NCBI GenBank assembly: GCA_007449985.2
Contig: VIIQ02000679.1
Span: forward strand, 449,001-513,000
Direction: 5' to 3'
Origin: Desmodesmus armatus
Taxonomy: Eukaryota > Chlorophyta > Chlorophyceae > Sphaeropleales > Scenedesmaceae
DNA length: 64,000 bases
Under the pieces are notes generated by a model. It searched no databases. It was not told the origin of the DNA and saw only the letters and a program-made list of their open reading frames with translations. Of this stretch, positions 11,385-21,993 are shown piece by piece; within the stretch, counting starts at the first letter, position 1, and every line of letters starts with the position of its first letter. The translations under genes were made by a program, and so were the position numbers.

Positions 11385-12683
11385 ATGGCTGCGGAGAAGA
11401 TTCACATGGCAATGGACCTCAAGGTGGGGCTGCATAGTGTCGCGATAGTGTCTCAGATCAAGCGACTTCCGACACAGCAGTTATTCCTGTATGCCACACA
11501 ACAGCAGAAGCAAGGGTTGTGGGATAGCTATGAATAGTATGCTTCTGATGTCGAGCGGCACGCGCTGGCAATTGGTACACAGCAGCGTCTCTTTGGGCTC
11601 AAGAAGAGGGTGGTGTGAGTTGAGGGTGATGAGGGCAGTAGGCAGCATTCCAGAGACACATTTAGCAGTTGAAGCGTGAAACATACACCGACGTCTTGGT
11701 GTGTGCGCTGTTTGCTGCAGGAGGCTGCAAGCCTCAAGGACCCCTTCACTGAGCACATCTGTGCTCCCGACAAGGAGGAAATCATTGAGATTGAGAGGGA
11801 GGTGGAGGGCGTGTTCACTGCAGACAAGCCCAACCATGACAAGGTGGAGAAGCTTCTCACTATGCAGGTGCGAGCGCAAACTGCAGTCAAGATGTACGAC
11901 GTACTTTGGCCTTGCCAGCAAGTATTCCACCACACCCTGCAGCTGCCTGCTCTGAAAGTGCACACTGTATGCATGTCATGCATGACGCACTAGCGTCCAA
12001 AACAATCGTCATTCTGTCCATGTTGCCTGCAAGCATGAACTGGTAGTGCACGGCCGTCAACCTTGTCATACACTCCAGCCAGCAAGCAAGCCCCGGACCG
12101 GATCCAACCCTCTGCACGAGCCCATGCCTGAGCGCCAGATGTTGGAGATGTGACGTCAGCTTCAACTGTAAAAGTGTGACTGTAAGCAACTGTCTGTGGC
12201 GCTGGTCTGCTTTGCTGTGCAGTCCTCCCTTGGTCGCCACGCCCACGTCAAGCCAGCTCCTGAGGACGTGATGTGGCGCGATCAGGTATGCTTGCTGCAG
12301 GAGCTTGCAAACTTGCAGCTTGGTGAGCGCAGCCCAGCAGCCTCACTGGTTCAGCCTAGCAGCCTCGCTGGTTCACAACAATAGATTAGCGCTAGCAGCC
12401 GTGCTGGTTCAGCCTAAGAGTCTAGCAGGCTCCTTGGTTCAGCCTAGCAGCCTGCCTGCTTATGCCCTACTCTACTTGTAGGCAGCTGCTGGTGTCACGT
12501 GGCAATTGAGTGAGCCGCACTTGATTGCTGGGGTGCAGAGAGCCACTCTCCAACTGCCCAAGTTGCTACAAGGCTTGAGTTATGTTGCTGGTGCCGAGAC
12601 CCACTGATGCTGGGTGTGCTGCTGTTGCAACTGTGTCTGCATTGCAGATGGAGGATGCTGTGAAGGAGATGGGCTCTGCCTGA
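11385..12683 (+). CDS. Unrecognised small acidic protein, 94 residues
   Basis: Four exons, all in phase 0: 11385-11423, 11721-11867, 12223-12285 and 12648-12683. Each has a good donor (AAG|GTGGGG, CAG|GTGCGA, CAG|GTATGC) and a CAG acceptor. The joined protein begins MAAEKIHMAMDLK and has a Glu/Asp-rich helix (EEIIEIEREVEGVF). A His/Pro patch (GRHAHVKPAPEDV) follows, and it ends EDAVKEMGSA. There is no signal peptide or membrane segment. The phase agreement of four exons and the compact, non-repetitive sequence argue for a real gene. I do not recognise the family. A small subunit of a larger complex is possible but nothing here shows which. Confidence 0.6.
12325..12460 (+). repeat. Intronic minisatellite, unit about 21-24 bases
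   Basis: Degenerate copies of GCTGGTTCAGCCTAGCAGCCT follow each other in the last intron of the small-protein gene (12286-12647). Confidence 0.75.
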
Positions 12684-14034
12684 TCGCTCTCAATAGCCTC
12701 CGAGCAGCACAGCAAGCAGCACAGCTCAACGTCACGGTGCTGTGCTGATGTTTAGGTCACAGGCAGAAGGATGGATTGAGTGTTGTATGGGTTGCAAGTT
12801 CAGCGGCGAACAGTGGGCTTCATAGCATGCGCGAATGGTTGTGCAGCACCTGTTAGTGGTAGAGCCCTGTGTTACAAGGCGCCAGCGCCCACCCAGCGCC
12901 CATGTTTGGTACAGTTGCGAGCAACGTGATCCTGCAAGTGGGAAACTGTCAGGACTGTACAGTATGTATGGCAGCGCCCACTGTTGCAGGGCCAGTGTAG
13001 TTGTCTCTGGTTTTGTGTAGTAGGCACAGCATGCCTCACAGAGCATGTGTCGCCCAGCACGCACCACTGTCTTGTTCGGTTTGTGATTGCCATCCATTGC
13101 ATTGTTGTTTTCCATGGTAGCGTGCTGTATCGTCTGGATTGTTTGGACCCGCGTTTGTACTTCTATCTTGGCTGGTCTGCCAGACCAGCACGGTCCTGCT
13201 GTATGTTTGTATAACGATATCATGAGGGAGAGGCTGCATGGTGGGAAGAGGGGGCTGTATCCATGATTGGCCCGTGCATTGCTGTGTGATCTTGGTTGTT
13301 GCTTGTGCTTTCAATGCATGGATGCATGCTTGGTTGCATCGTACAGCTGTCTGATCAGATTTTGTAAGTCCCACCAACTCTCAAGTGCCACCATGCTTTA
13401 GCATACATGCCGCGTCAAAGCCATCAGCTTTCATATGCTCACATCATGCCATGCCACTTCAGGCTGTTACACTCAAGCAGGCTGGCAGCCACCGCCATCA
13501 TGCTATGGCAACAATATGGCAGCTGCCACTGGCAGAAAGGTGAAAGTACCGTGCAAGGCATGCACACCGCACGGCACGGCAGCTTCAGCCTCTGCGATCT
13601 TACTGCAAGGCATGGACACCGCAGCCAAGGGCGCTACGCGGCAAGACAAGCCTCGTCTGAACAGGTTCATCCTCAATCCTGCAATGCCAGTTCAAGCCCT
13701 CCCTGGCTCAGCACAAATCCAACCTCACAACCAACTGCTGCAGCCCCAACAACCGCAGCCAGAAAATGCCATGCCATGTCTGCTGTTATGCTGTGCTACT
13801 ACAATGGTACACTTGCGCCCAGCACCCTGCACAGAAACTACACGTGGTATCATAACAGCAGTGCGATCTTACTACAACACAGTACATTGACATGCATGGT
13901 TGAAGGCTTCTGCCAGACACACAGCTAACATGAAGCTACTGTGCAGCCTGCTCAAAGTGCACCCTCAACAGCTGGTACAAGGCTTCAAGCCAAGGCTTTA
14001 AGGCAGTCAAGGCTTGGCTAATACATCATATAGT
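12684..14034. other. Region between converging genes, no gene seen
   Basis: This 1.35 kb holds the 3' ends of the small-protein and NUFIP-like genes. Open frames up to about 170 codons occur but look like translated non-coding DNA, with no domain and odd composition. A 30-base sequence at 13575-13604 recurs inverted at 41972-42001. Confidence 0.55.
13575..13604 (+). repeat. Dispersed 30-base repeat, copy 1
   Basis: This is an exact match to the reverse complement of 41972-42001. A related 17-base piece (TGCGATCTTACTACAAC) is present at 13862-13878. Confidence 0.85.
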
Positions 14035-17000
14035 TCATTCATCGTCATCACAGCACAGCATTCCCAGCAAAGCATCCTCATCTTCATCAGCATCTGCTGT
14101 GGCCCCTGCTGCTGCCGTTGTGTCACCTGCCGCGCCAACCCCTGCTCCTGTGGCCACTGCTGCTGCTGCTGCTGGCCCTGCTGCTGGCGAGCCACCATGT
14201 ACATCTGCTGCTGGGGTGTTGGCTCCTCCTGCTGCTGCTGCTGCGGCCGCTGCTGAGCTTCCATGCTCAGGCAGCAATGTTGCGCCAACTGCTGTGGCCC
14301 CTGCACTGTCCTCCCCACCCTCTGAGCTACTGTCTGCTGTTGCTCCATCACTGCTGCCGTCATCGCTGCCACTGTCTGATGCTGCCTGGTCCACTGCCAC
14401 CCCTCCTGCTGCAGCAGCAGCAGCAGCACCCACACCATTCTGCTGGGCCTGCTGGGAACTGCCTGCTGCTGCTGCTGCTGTTTCCATTTCATCTTCATCC
14501 TCAAAATCCAACAGCCCTTCCAACTCATCGTCGAGCTCGTCCCCCTCCCCTACATCCTGCATGTCTACATTTGGAGAGCCCTGCCCGCCCACACCCCCTG
14601 CATCTACCCCTCCTCCTGCTGCCCCTCCTCCTGCTGCTGCTGGTGGTGGTGGTGGTGCTGCATTTCCCCTGCACTGCTGTTGTGCGCTGTCACCTGCCAC
14701 CCTTTGATCCTGAATGGCAGCACCCACAGTCTCCTCCTCTTCCTCTATGTCCAAGTCTTCATCACCCTCTGCTGCTGCCGCAGCCGCCAGCACTGCTGCC
14801 AGAGGCTGCTGCTGCTGCAGCTGCAGCACTTCCTCTGGGAACACCAGCTGCAACCCATGAGACCGACTGGCCTCGCCTGATCCAGCCGTCGCCGCCGCCG
14901 CTACTGCTGCTGCTGTAGGGGCTTTTTCATTGCCTGCTGGTGCAGACGGGCTGGTCATCGCTGCTGCTGCTCCTGTAGCCTCCCCTGCTCCTCCACCCTG
15001 TACTGCTGCCGCTGCAGCAGATGGTGCGGATGGTTCGGCAGGTGATCCTCCCTGCAGACCGCCTGCAGCTGTATCTGCGTCTGCGGGTACCATCCCCACC
15101 CCTGGTCCTTCACCCGCTGACGCTTCTGCTGTCGCTTCTGCTGCTGCCTCGTCTGCTGGCGCTGCTGCTGCCGTTGCTGCAGCGTCCACTTGCTGCTGCG
15201 GCTGCAGGAAGTTGTTCATGACAAGGAAGCGAGTGGCCTGCAGCAGCCAACTGGCCTCCCTCCTCATATCTGTTGCCAGCAGCGCATCGAGCAGCGGCTT
15301 CCTGCGCCTCAGGAAGCTTCTACCCCCAACAGGACCAGCACCAGTACCATTACCACCCCCGCCCCAGCTGTCTGAATGGTGGTGACCCCTGCCCCCGCCT
15401 TGGTGAAAGCCCTGCTGCTGCTGGTAGTAACCACTGTTGTGACGGCCGTAGGACTGGCCGTAGCTGCTGCTGCTGCCGCGGCCGCTGCTGTTGAAGCGGC
15501 CTCGGCCCCTACCGCCCCTGAAGCTACCCCCACGGAAGGAGCCGCCCCGACCCCCCTGCCACTGCTGCTGCTGCCCTGCGCTGTCCCCGTTCTCAAGCGC
15601 CCCTTCTCCACCACCAGCAGCAGCAGCAGCAGCATCCCCACCATCTGCTCCTGCTGCTGCTGCCCCCTCTGCATCCCCAGCTGCTGCTGCAGCTGCTGCT
15701 CCGTAACGGTCCCCTCTACCATACCCTCCCCTGCCCCGAAGCCCCCTGCCGCCCCTTCCAAAGCCGCGCCCAGAGTCCCCAAACCTGCCGCCGCCCCTAA
15801 ACCCCGAGTCACGGCCACGGCCCCTAAACCCTCCCCGGCCAAAGCCCCCGCCGGGCCTAAACCCTGGGCCGTCCCCTGCATCGGCGATGCTGCCGTCACT
15901 GCCAATGATCAGGTCTGCTGTGCCTGCTGCCTTGGCGAGGCCTAGGGCTCGCTGCTTTTGGAGCACGGCTGCAAGCGCTGCTCTGTTTTTGGAGGGGCCG
16001 GCTGGCTGCTTGCTGCCGTCCAGTGCACCTGAAGCCTCTATCTGAGCTGCATTGTCAACCTGGCGAGCAGCAGCAGCAGCAGCAGCACGGAAAAGCAACA
16101 AGGATAGGCAACGAGGTCAGCTCTGTGAAATGTGAGAAGAACCGGTCAAACCTTACTTGAGTATGAGGGGCCGCCAACAGCACAAACGTCACCAGTAAAA
16201 CCAGTATCACCAACTGTTAGTTAACAGAATCGCAATTCACATGAATGACGTACAATGTAGGAAGCGTTACTGCATCAAATCACTCAAAGGGTCTGGTGAA
16301 TTTGATGCTGCAACGCCTCCCTACATTGACTTGTGCATTTTGCATCATGCATGTGCATTGCGGGTTTGATGAAGGCCACGATCAGCAGCTACAATTACAG
16401 CAACCGGGCTCAGCTTTTGCTGAGCAACCCACAAGGGAGCCAGAGGTCATGGTGACCATCCTGGTCCCCAGAAAGAAACCAGGCTTACCTTCTTTGCTGT
16501 GTTGGCAGCAGAGGGCCAGTGCTTGCGGCGCTCAGCCTTCCAGGCCTCGATTTCTGCAGCCTCCTCTGCATTTGCTGCTGGCCGCACCACCACAGGCCCC
16601 GACAAGGGTACAAGAGGGGCGCTGGCTGCCGCCCTCTTGGCTGCTTTGTTGCTCAAGGGCTTGCTGCTGCTGTTGCTGTTGCCGTTGGGGGAGAAGTCTG
16701 CTGGCGCTGGGCGTTTCCTGGAACCTGGGAAGTTATACTGCTTGCCTGGTGAGGGGAGTGCTTGCTGTGGTTGCTGTTGCTGTGGTGGTTGCTGCAGGGT
16801 TTGTTGCTGCTGTTGAGGCTGCGCCCGCATCTGCTGCTGCTGCATTGCTTGCATGCGCATGGCCTGCATCTGCATGGCTTGCTGCTGCTGCTGCTGCTGC
16901 TGCATGTTGGCAGCAACAGCCATCTGCTGCTGCATGGCCATCTGCTGCTGTTGCTGCCAGGCAACATTGGGCATGTTGACAGGAGCCCTGCAGGACAGGT

Positions 17001-17439
17001 GACAATGCGGAGGCAGGCAGGGTGGGGACATGGGATGTGCCTATGGTACGGCTGCGCTACTACCATACTGCCACACTTTCTTTGAGATCGGGGTCTGAAT
17101 GTACACATGCAACGTCTTGCACCTTCCAAAGGACAACAACACCCATAGAGATGCATCCACTGGGGGTTTGGTGACAATGCACCTTTGGGTCAGCAGCAGC
17201 AGGCAACTCACCACGCGTTTCCAGCTCCTGTGGTGCTGAAGGGCATGCCCATACCCATCTGCGCGCCCATATACTGCGCACACACGCGAAGGGGAGGCAG
17301 GGGGTGTGATTGAGAGGGACAGCAGCAGCAACAGCAGCAGTGTGGCTGCCAAGATGCGGAAGCAGCTAATGGACAGCGCGAAAGTGTATGAACCACCTAC
17401 CTGCATGTTCCCATACATTTGGGGCCCTCGGCCCTGCAT
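14035..17439 (-). CDS. NUFIP: NUFIP-like box C/D snoRNP assembly factor
   Basis: Four exons: 17439-17401, 17273-17212, 16987-16489 and 16059-14035, giving 874 residues with all phases matching. The N-terminus is Met/Gln-rich. The conserved NUFIP motif EIEAWKAERRKHWPSAAN lies at about 179-196. A helix (KNRAALAAVLQKQRALGL) follows early in exon 4, then a long RGG/GRG-rich region. At about 453-485 comes the plant-type segment LLDALLATDMRREASWLLQ followed by ATRFLVMNNF. The C-terminal 390 residues are Ala/Gly/Glu-rich, acidic and probably disordered, ending DDDE. NUFIP (yeast Rsa1) bridges snoRNP proteins such as 15.5K to the R2TP/HSP90 machinery in the nucleus. The family call rests on the two motifs. 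The size is large for the family because of the low-complexity tail. I saw no C2H2 finger, which some NUFIPs have. Confidence 0.8.
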
Positions 17440-17756
17440 CTTGGCACTCGCTCGACAGCAGGGTCGGGATCGACCAAACCTCTCTCCGCTGTGGGTCTAT
17501 GATGCGCAAAGATACTTCTGCAGCAAGGTGAAGCATACGCAAGGCTTGAGGTGCATTTTGTGCCCTGCCACTTTTTTGTAACAGTCGGTGCAACTGTCGT
17601 CAGTAAGGCAATCACTAGAGTCTCTGACGTACTTCTGGCTAGGGCATTGCCATGTCCAGTAGAGTGTGCACACAGTGACCACACCCCCCAACTGCACTAC
17701 TGCAACAGCATAGCTGGGCTGTTCTGTCAGGACTGTCAAGAGTCACCCAAACTGGG
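17440..17756. promoter_or_regulatory. Shared upstream region of NUFIP-like and phosphatase genes
   Basis: Only 317 bases separate the two divergent start codons. A bidirectional promoter is likely; no specific site was recognised. Confidence 0.45.
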
Positions 17757-20700
17757 ATGGCAGCAGGAAGAATCCAAATCCATTCCTTCAATAGTCTAAG
17801 CAGGAGAATTCATTATATTTCATCTCTCCCGATGCTTGCAGCCCCCAACACAAACGCACGGTTGCGCAGCTGCACAGCCCAGCAGGCCAGCACAACCCTA
17901 GGGCCCCGCATACTGGACAGCAGCAGCGGCCCACAACTCCTGCAGCAGCTAGATACGCTGTTATTTGATCAGGACGGCGTACTGTGGAGAGGCCAGGATC
18001 TGATACCAAACGCAGTGGAGGCGCTGCATGCCTTCAGGGCAGCAGGCAAACGGCTGCTCTTTGTCACAAACAACAGCAGCAAGTCACGGCAAGAATATGT
18101 AGCAAAGTTCAAATCGCTGGGCATCGACGTAGCAGCAGAAGAGGTGGGTCCATGTGCTGCCTATCACCCAAATCATCATTATCCAGCTGCACTTCTGCTG
18201 CCCACAGCCTACTTGGCGTTGGGACAGGCATCACCATCTGCGCAGCTGCAGGCTGATCCTATCGCTGCAAGCTGGACCAAAACACCAATGACATGAACAT
18301 GCAGCCTGCACTTGCTCTCTTGTACAATGACGTCTCTCCCGCCTCCCTTGCCCGGTTGCTCCATTCTTATGCGCCATGCACAGATTGTGTCGTCTTCATA
18401 CACTGCAGCAGCGTATCTTGACTCCATTGGCTACAAGCAGCAGAGGCTGGCAGCTGGGCAGGCTCCCTGTGTGCTGCTGTTGGGCTCGACAGGCATGCGG
18501 GATGAGCTGGAGGCAGTGGGGCTGCAGGTGGGTGGGTGGTGGGGGGAGTGGAGGCGGGGTGGGGTGGGGGTGGGGGGGGGGGGGGTGGAGGGTGGGGGGG
18601 GTGGAGGGTGTTTGGGGGGGGGGATGGAGGCATGAGGGATGAGCTAGAGGCAGTGGGGCTGCAGGTGGGGGTGGGGGGGGGGGGGGGGGTGGGGGGGGAT
18701 GGGGGGGGGAGCCCCAGGGTGGGCTGCAGGTGGTGGGGGGGGGGGGGGGTGGAGGGGCAGAGGCGGGATCGGGGGTGGGTGGTGGTGGTGGAGGCATGCG
18801 GGATGAGCTAGAGGCAGTGGGGCTGCAGGTGGGGGGTGGGGGGGGGATGGGGGGGGGGTGGAGGGGGGTACCCCCACCAGTGGGTGGGTGGGCGGGCGGG
18901 CGGCGGGTGGGTGGGTGGGCGGGCGGGTGGGTGGGAGGGTGTGTCGACAGAGGGAGTACTTGGATACATGCAAGCCCACTAATGTGTGTTTGTGGAAGGG
19001 GGAGGGGTTGGATGGAAGTGGTGGATAGTGGTGGTGGTGGCCATATCTGCAGCAGTACACATTCAAAGGGGGGGGGGTACCAGACTGTCATCCCTTGTGT
19101 TTATGCTGTGTGATGCTTCAGGTGGTAGATGCTGAGGAGCTGCAGCTGCCGCTCATGGACAACGTGCAGGACATGCTGGACATGAAGGTGTGAGACAGCT
19201 GTGTGACGACTGTGCTGGCACAGTGTGACACAGTGTGCCACAGTGGAAAACACTGTGGCAGTCACTGTACTGCTGAAGCATGCTCGATCAACTGTGTGTG
19301 GCAGGGCCAGGGTGGCTATGCCCTTCCCACCACCGCAGCAATCTCACCTGCAGTAGCATCCGGTACAGGAAGGCGTTCTGAGGGCACTGGACCCTTGCAA
19401 TGTCGGGAAGGAGTCGGGAAATGCTGTTTCTCAGAGTGTGTGACAGTCGCACGATCGTTGTCATTTGGGGGTTTGCAGCCAGAGCGCCAGCACCCCGTGA
19501 CTGCTCACATCCCTTGAGTGCCCTGACTACTGCATGTTTGCTGTGGCCTGCTTGCTGCAGCTGGACCCGCGCATCGGTGCTGTGGTGCTGGGCTGGGACG
19601 CACGCTTCACATACAGGTCAGCAACTCCTTCATCAGGCAACAAAGGGGCGGCCAGAAGAGCTGGGTGTGCTGGCTGGGGGTGCTGCCTGCACTCTAATTA
19701 GTTTTTTCGAAGGTACCAGAGAAGGGGGGGGGACACCCTGCCTGCAGGATTTTGATCCATGTGCCCGTCACGGTTGACTCCTGCAACAGTGACCGAGGAT
19801 GCAAACAAACTGAGTTGTGTTGAAATAGGTTTGCCATGAACAGGTCTGTAATGGAGGGTCAACAGGCAGGAATTGCTGTCAATGCAGCAGTAGGCACTGG
19901 CTCACTCTGCGCTCATTGCAGCAGGAGGCCTTGACTCTGTGTATTGCCTGCTGCTGTTGCCCGTCCCTCCTGCCTGTACACAGCAAGCTGGTGTATGCAA
20001 CAGCTTTGATACGGGAGCAGCAGTGCCTGTTCATAGCAACCAACCTTGACCATGCAGACGCAATCAGCAGCAGCAGCGGCAGCAATGGCAGCAGCAATGG
20101 CAGCGGCAATGGCAATGCCATGCCGTCCCTGGGGCGTGTGATGCCAGGCACTGGCTCCCTTGTCGCAGCAGTGCAAGTGGCGTCAGGGGTACAGCCAGTA
20201 AGTCCTGTGATTTTCACCGCGCTACTCCTCAGACACAGTGGCACTTGCATGAAACCCCTGAACAGTAGTACCAACATGTACATTGTGGTTCTGGCCACTA
20301 TACAAGAAACATCCAGTTGTCAGGTTGCTCCTACATTAAGTTTCCTTGTTGCCAGACACCCTGCAGGTGTATGTCATATCACCCTTCTCGGGCCATTACA
20401 CACACTGTCTATGATGGGCATGCAACCTTGAAGCCCTTGCTTGCTGCTGCGTCGATGTGACACTGCCCCTTCCTGTGTTGCCAGGTCAACGTCGGCAAGG
20501 GTGGGGCCTGGCTGTTTTCCCACTTGATGCAGCAGTACCAGCTACAGCCGTCACGAACGTGCATGATAGGGGACCGCCTGGACACGGATGTAGCCATGGG
20601 CAAGCAAGGGGGCCTGGTGACGCTGCTGCCGCTAACAGGTATGGAGTGGTGCAAAGGTGCGATGCTGCCTGAGGACCTCTTATCAACTGGTTCAGTAACA

Positions 20701-21131
20701 CTGCTGTGGGAGATCAAGCAGGCAGGCAGGCAGGCAGGCAGCCAGGCAGGCAGGCAGGCAGGCAGCCAGGCAGGCAGACAGTGTTGGTAAAGCGAGGCCC
20801 CCTCGCGAGCGTCCCAGCCGACCCATCGCAATCGTCTGGGACCCAACCCGCCCTTGACTCAGGGTGCCACCAACTGTTGCGGGCTTTGGCCCAGCCCTTG
20901 CTGATTGTGGCGGATTTGGTAGTGTATGGAATGCACTTGCACTGTGGCACAACCTGTTCCCTGCTCAGGGGGTGGTGGAGCTCTTGTCCTGATGCTGCTG
21001 GTGTTGCCGCTGGTGCTGCCGCTGTTGCTACTGCTGCAGGGGTGACAACGTTACCCGAAGCGCTGGCAGCATCCCCTGAATCATCCCCTGATTACATCCT
21101 GGACAGCGTAGCGAGCTTGGCAGGGCTTTGA
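17757..21131 (+). CDS. PGLP: Phosphoglycolate phosphatase (HAD superfamily), organelle-targeted
   Basis: Seven exons: 17757-18143, 18384-18527, 19122-19187, 19561-19616, 19984-20197, 20485-20638 and 21040-21131. They give 370 residues in frame. HAD motif I is FDQDGVLWRG (Asp71 and Asp73), motif II is FVTNNSSKS (102-110), the motif III Lys lies in VGKGGAW (about 294), and motif IV is IGDRLDTD (317-324). The C2-type cap lies between motifs II and III. The enzyme hydrolyses 2-phosphoglycolate made by Rubisco oxygenation, the first step of photorespiration. The first 60 residues are basic and Ser-rich and could be a plastid transit peptide; a second in-frame Met (about residue 26) is an alternative start. 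A Ser/Gly/Asn-rich insertion follows the FIATNLDHADA segment. Intron 2 is remarkable for G-rich repeats carrying copies of the exon 2 end. Confidence 0.93.
18528..19080 (+). repeat. G-rich array with two extra copies of an exon end and splice donor
   Basis: The intron after exon 2 of the phosphatase gene is nearly all G/T with runs of up to 16 G. It contains two near-exact copies (from 18629 and from 18793) of the last 37 bases of exon 2 together with the donor CAG|GTGGG. The original lies at 18491-18531. Confidence 0.95.
20718..20779 (+). repeat. (GCAG)n tetranucleotide repeat in intron 6 of the phosphatase gene
   Basis: About fifteen GCAG/GCAGG units with two GCC interruptions lie in the intron 20639-21039. 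Confidence 0.9.
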
Positions 21132-21993
21132 GCCATGTGGTAGGAGCGGGTGTGCATTGGTGTCATTGGTTGCAAGCAGCAGTGGTTGCAAGGACCCGGT
21201 TGATAGCTGGTAATTTGGGTCCGAAGGCATCAATAGATGTACAAAGGTAATCAGCATGCTCCGTACGACTACCTCTTACAGTATGGCGATGTCACTGAAA
21301 CTCCCCTTTGGCACAGTCTGCAGTGCTGTTGCCAATTGATCAGGCGTTGTGGGACGCCCTTGCGGGTCCAACCACATCATTTGTCTTTTAATGAATAGTT
21401 TGTCAACGTATCATATCGACATACGGACTCTTACGCGGACAGCTATTGTGCCAGAAAGTATCGAAGTAGGCCCAGAGCTCGCCGTTGAAGCCTCCAATGC
21501 ATGGAATGGGCTTGGAACTTGCAATTTCAGCTATAAACACACTCAAAGAGTATTATTGCTGCCAGCTTACTGCGCTGCCAGATCATCGGCATGTTTGACC
21601 GGGGAATATTTGCTTCCTACACATGCTCTGGCCCTCTGGCTGGTCCCACATAAGTAGTAACCTCGCCTAACGTGACGTCTGACGTTCAGACCGGCCCCGT
21701 GACCTTGTTGCCAAAAACAAATCCCATCCCAGGGGCGTCCGGACTTCTCGCCGCACACATTGCCTTATTCAGAAGAAAAGTGTGCTAGTACCGAGGTCTC
21801 TGAGCTTGCTTCTCTGGTATCGGGTTCTTGGGTGGTTAACAGACTCCCAAGAATACACTTCGGCCAGCGGCTTCTCCAGCCTCGTTGTTTAGCTTTCTCT
21901 TTTTTCAAGGGGTCGGGAACTGAGGGTGTTGTGTGGGTTGGTCGTCAGGCGGTTTCCTTGAAACAGTAGTACTGCTGATGGCCTTGGCCTAGA
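21132..21993. other. Intergenic region before the RRM gene
   Basis: These 862 bases hold the phosphatase 3' UTR and the RRM gene's 5' region. Open frames are short and unconvincing. Nothing else was recognised. Confidence 0.5.

Noticed and set aside
14099..15945. Long plus-strand open frames rich in Ala, Pro, Ser and Leu
   Set aside because: They are the antisense of the low-complexity NUFIP-like exon; GC-rich repeats keep both strands open. No splice structure or domain supports them.
18528..19080. Minus-strand Pro-rich open frames opposite the G-rich intron
   Set aside because: They are the complement of poly-G repeats and lie wholly in an intron of a well-supported gene.
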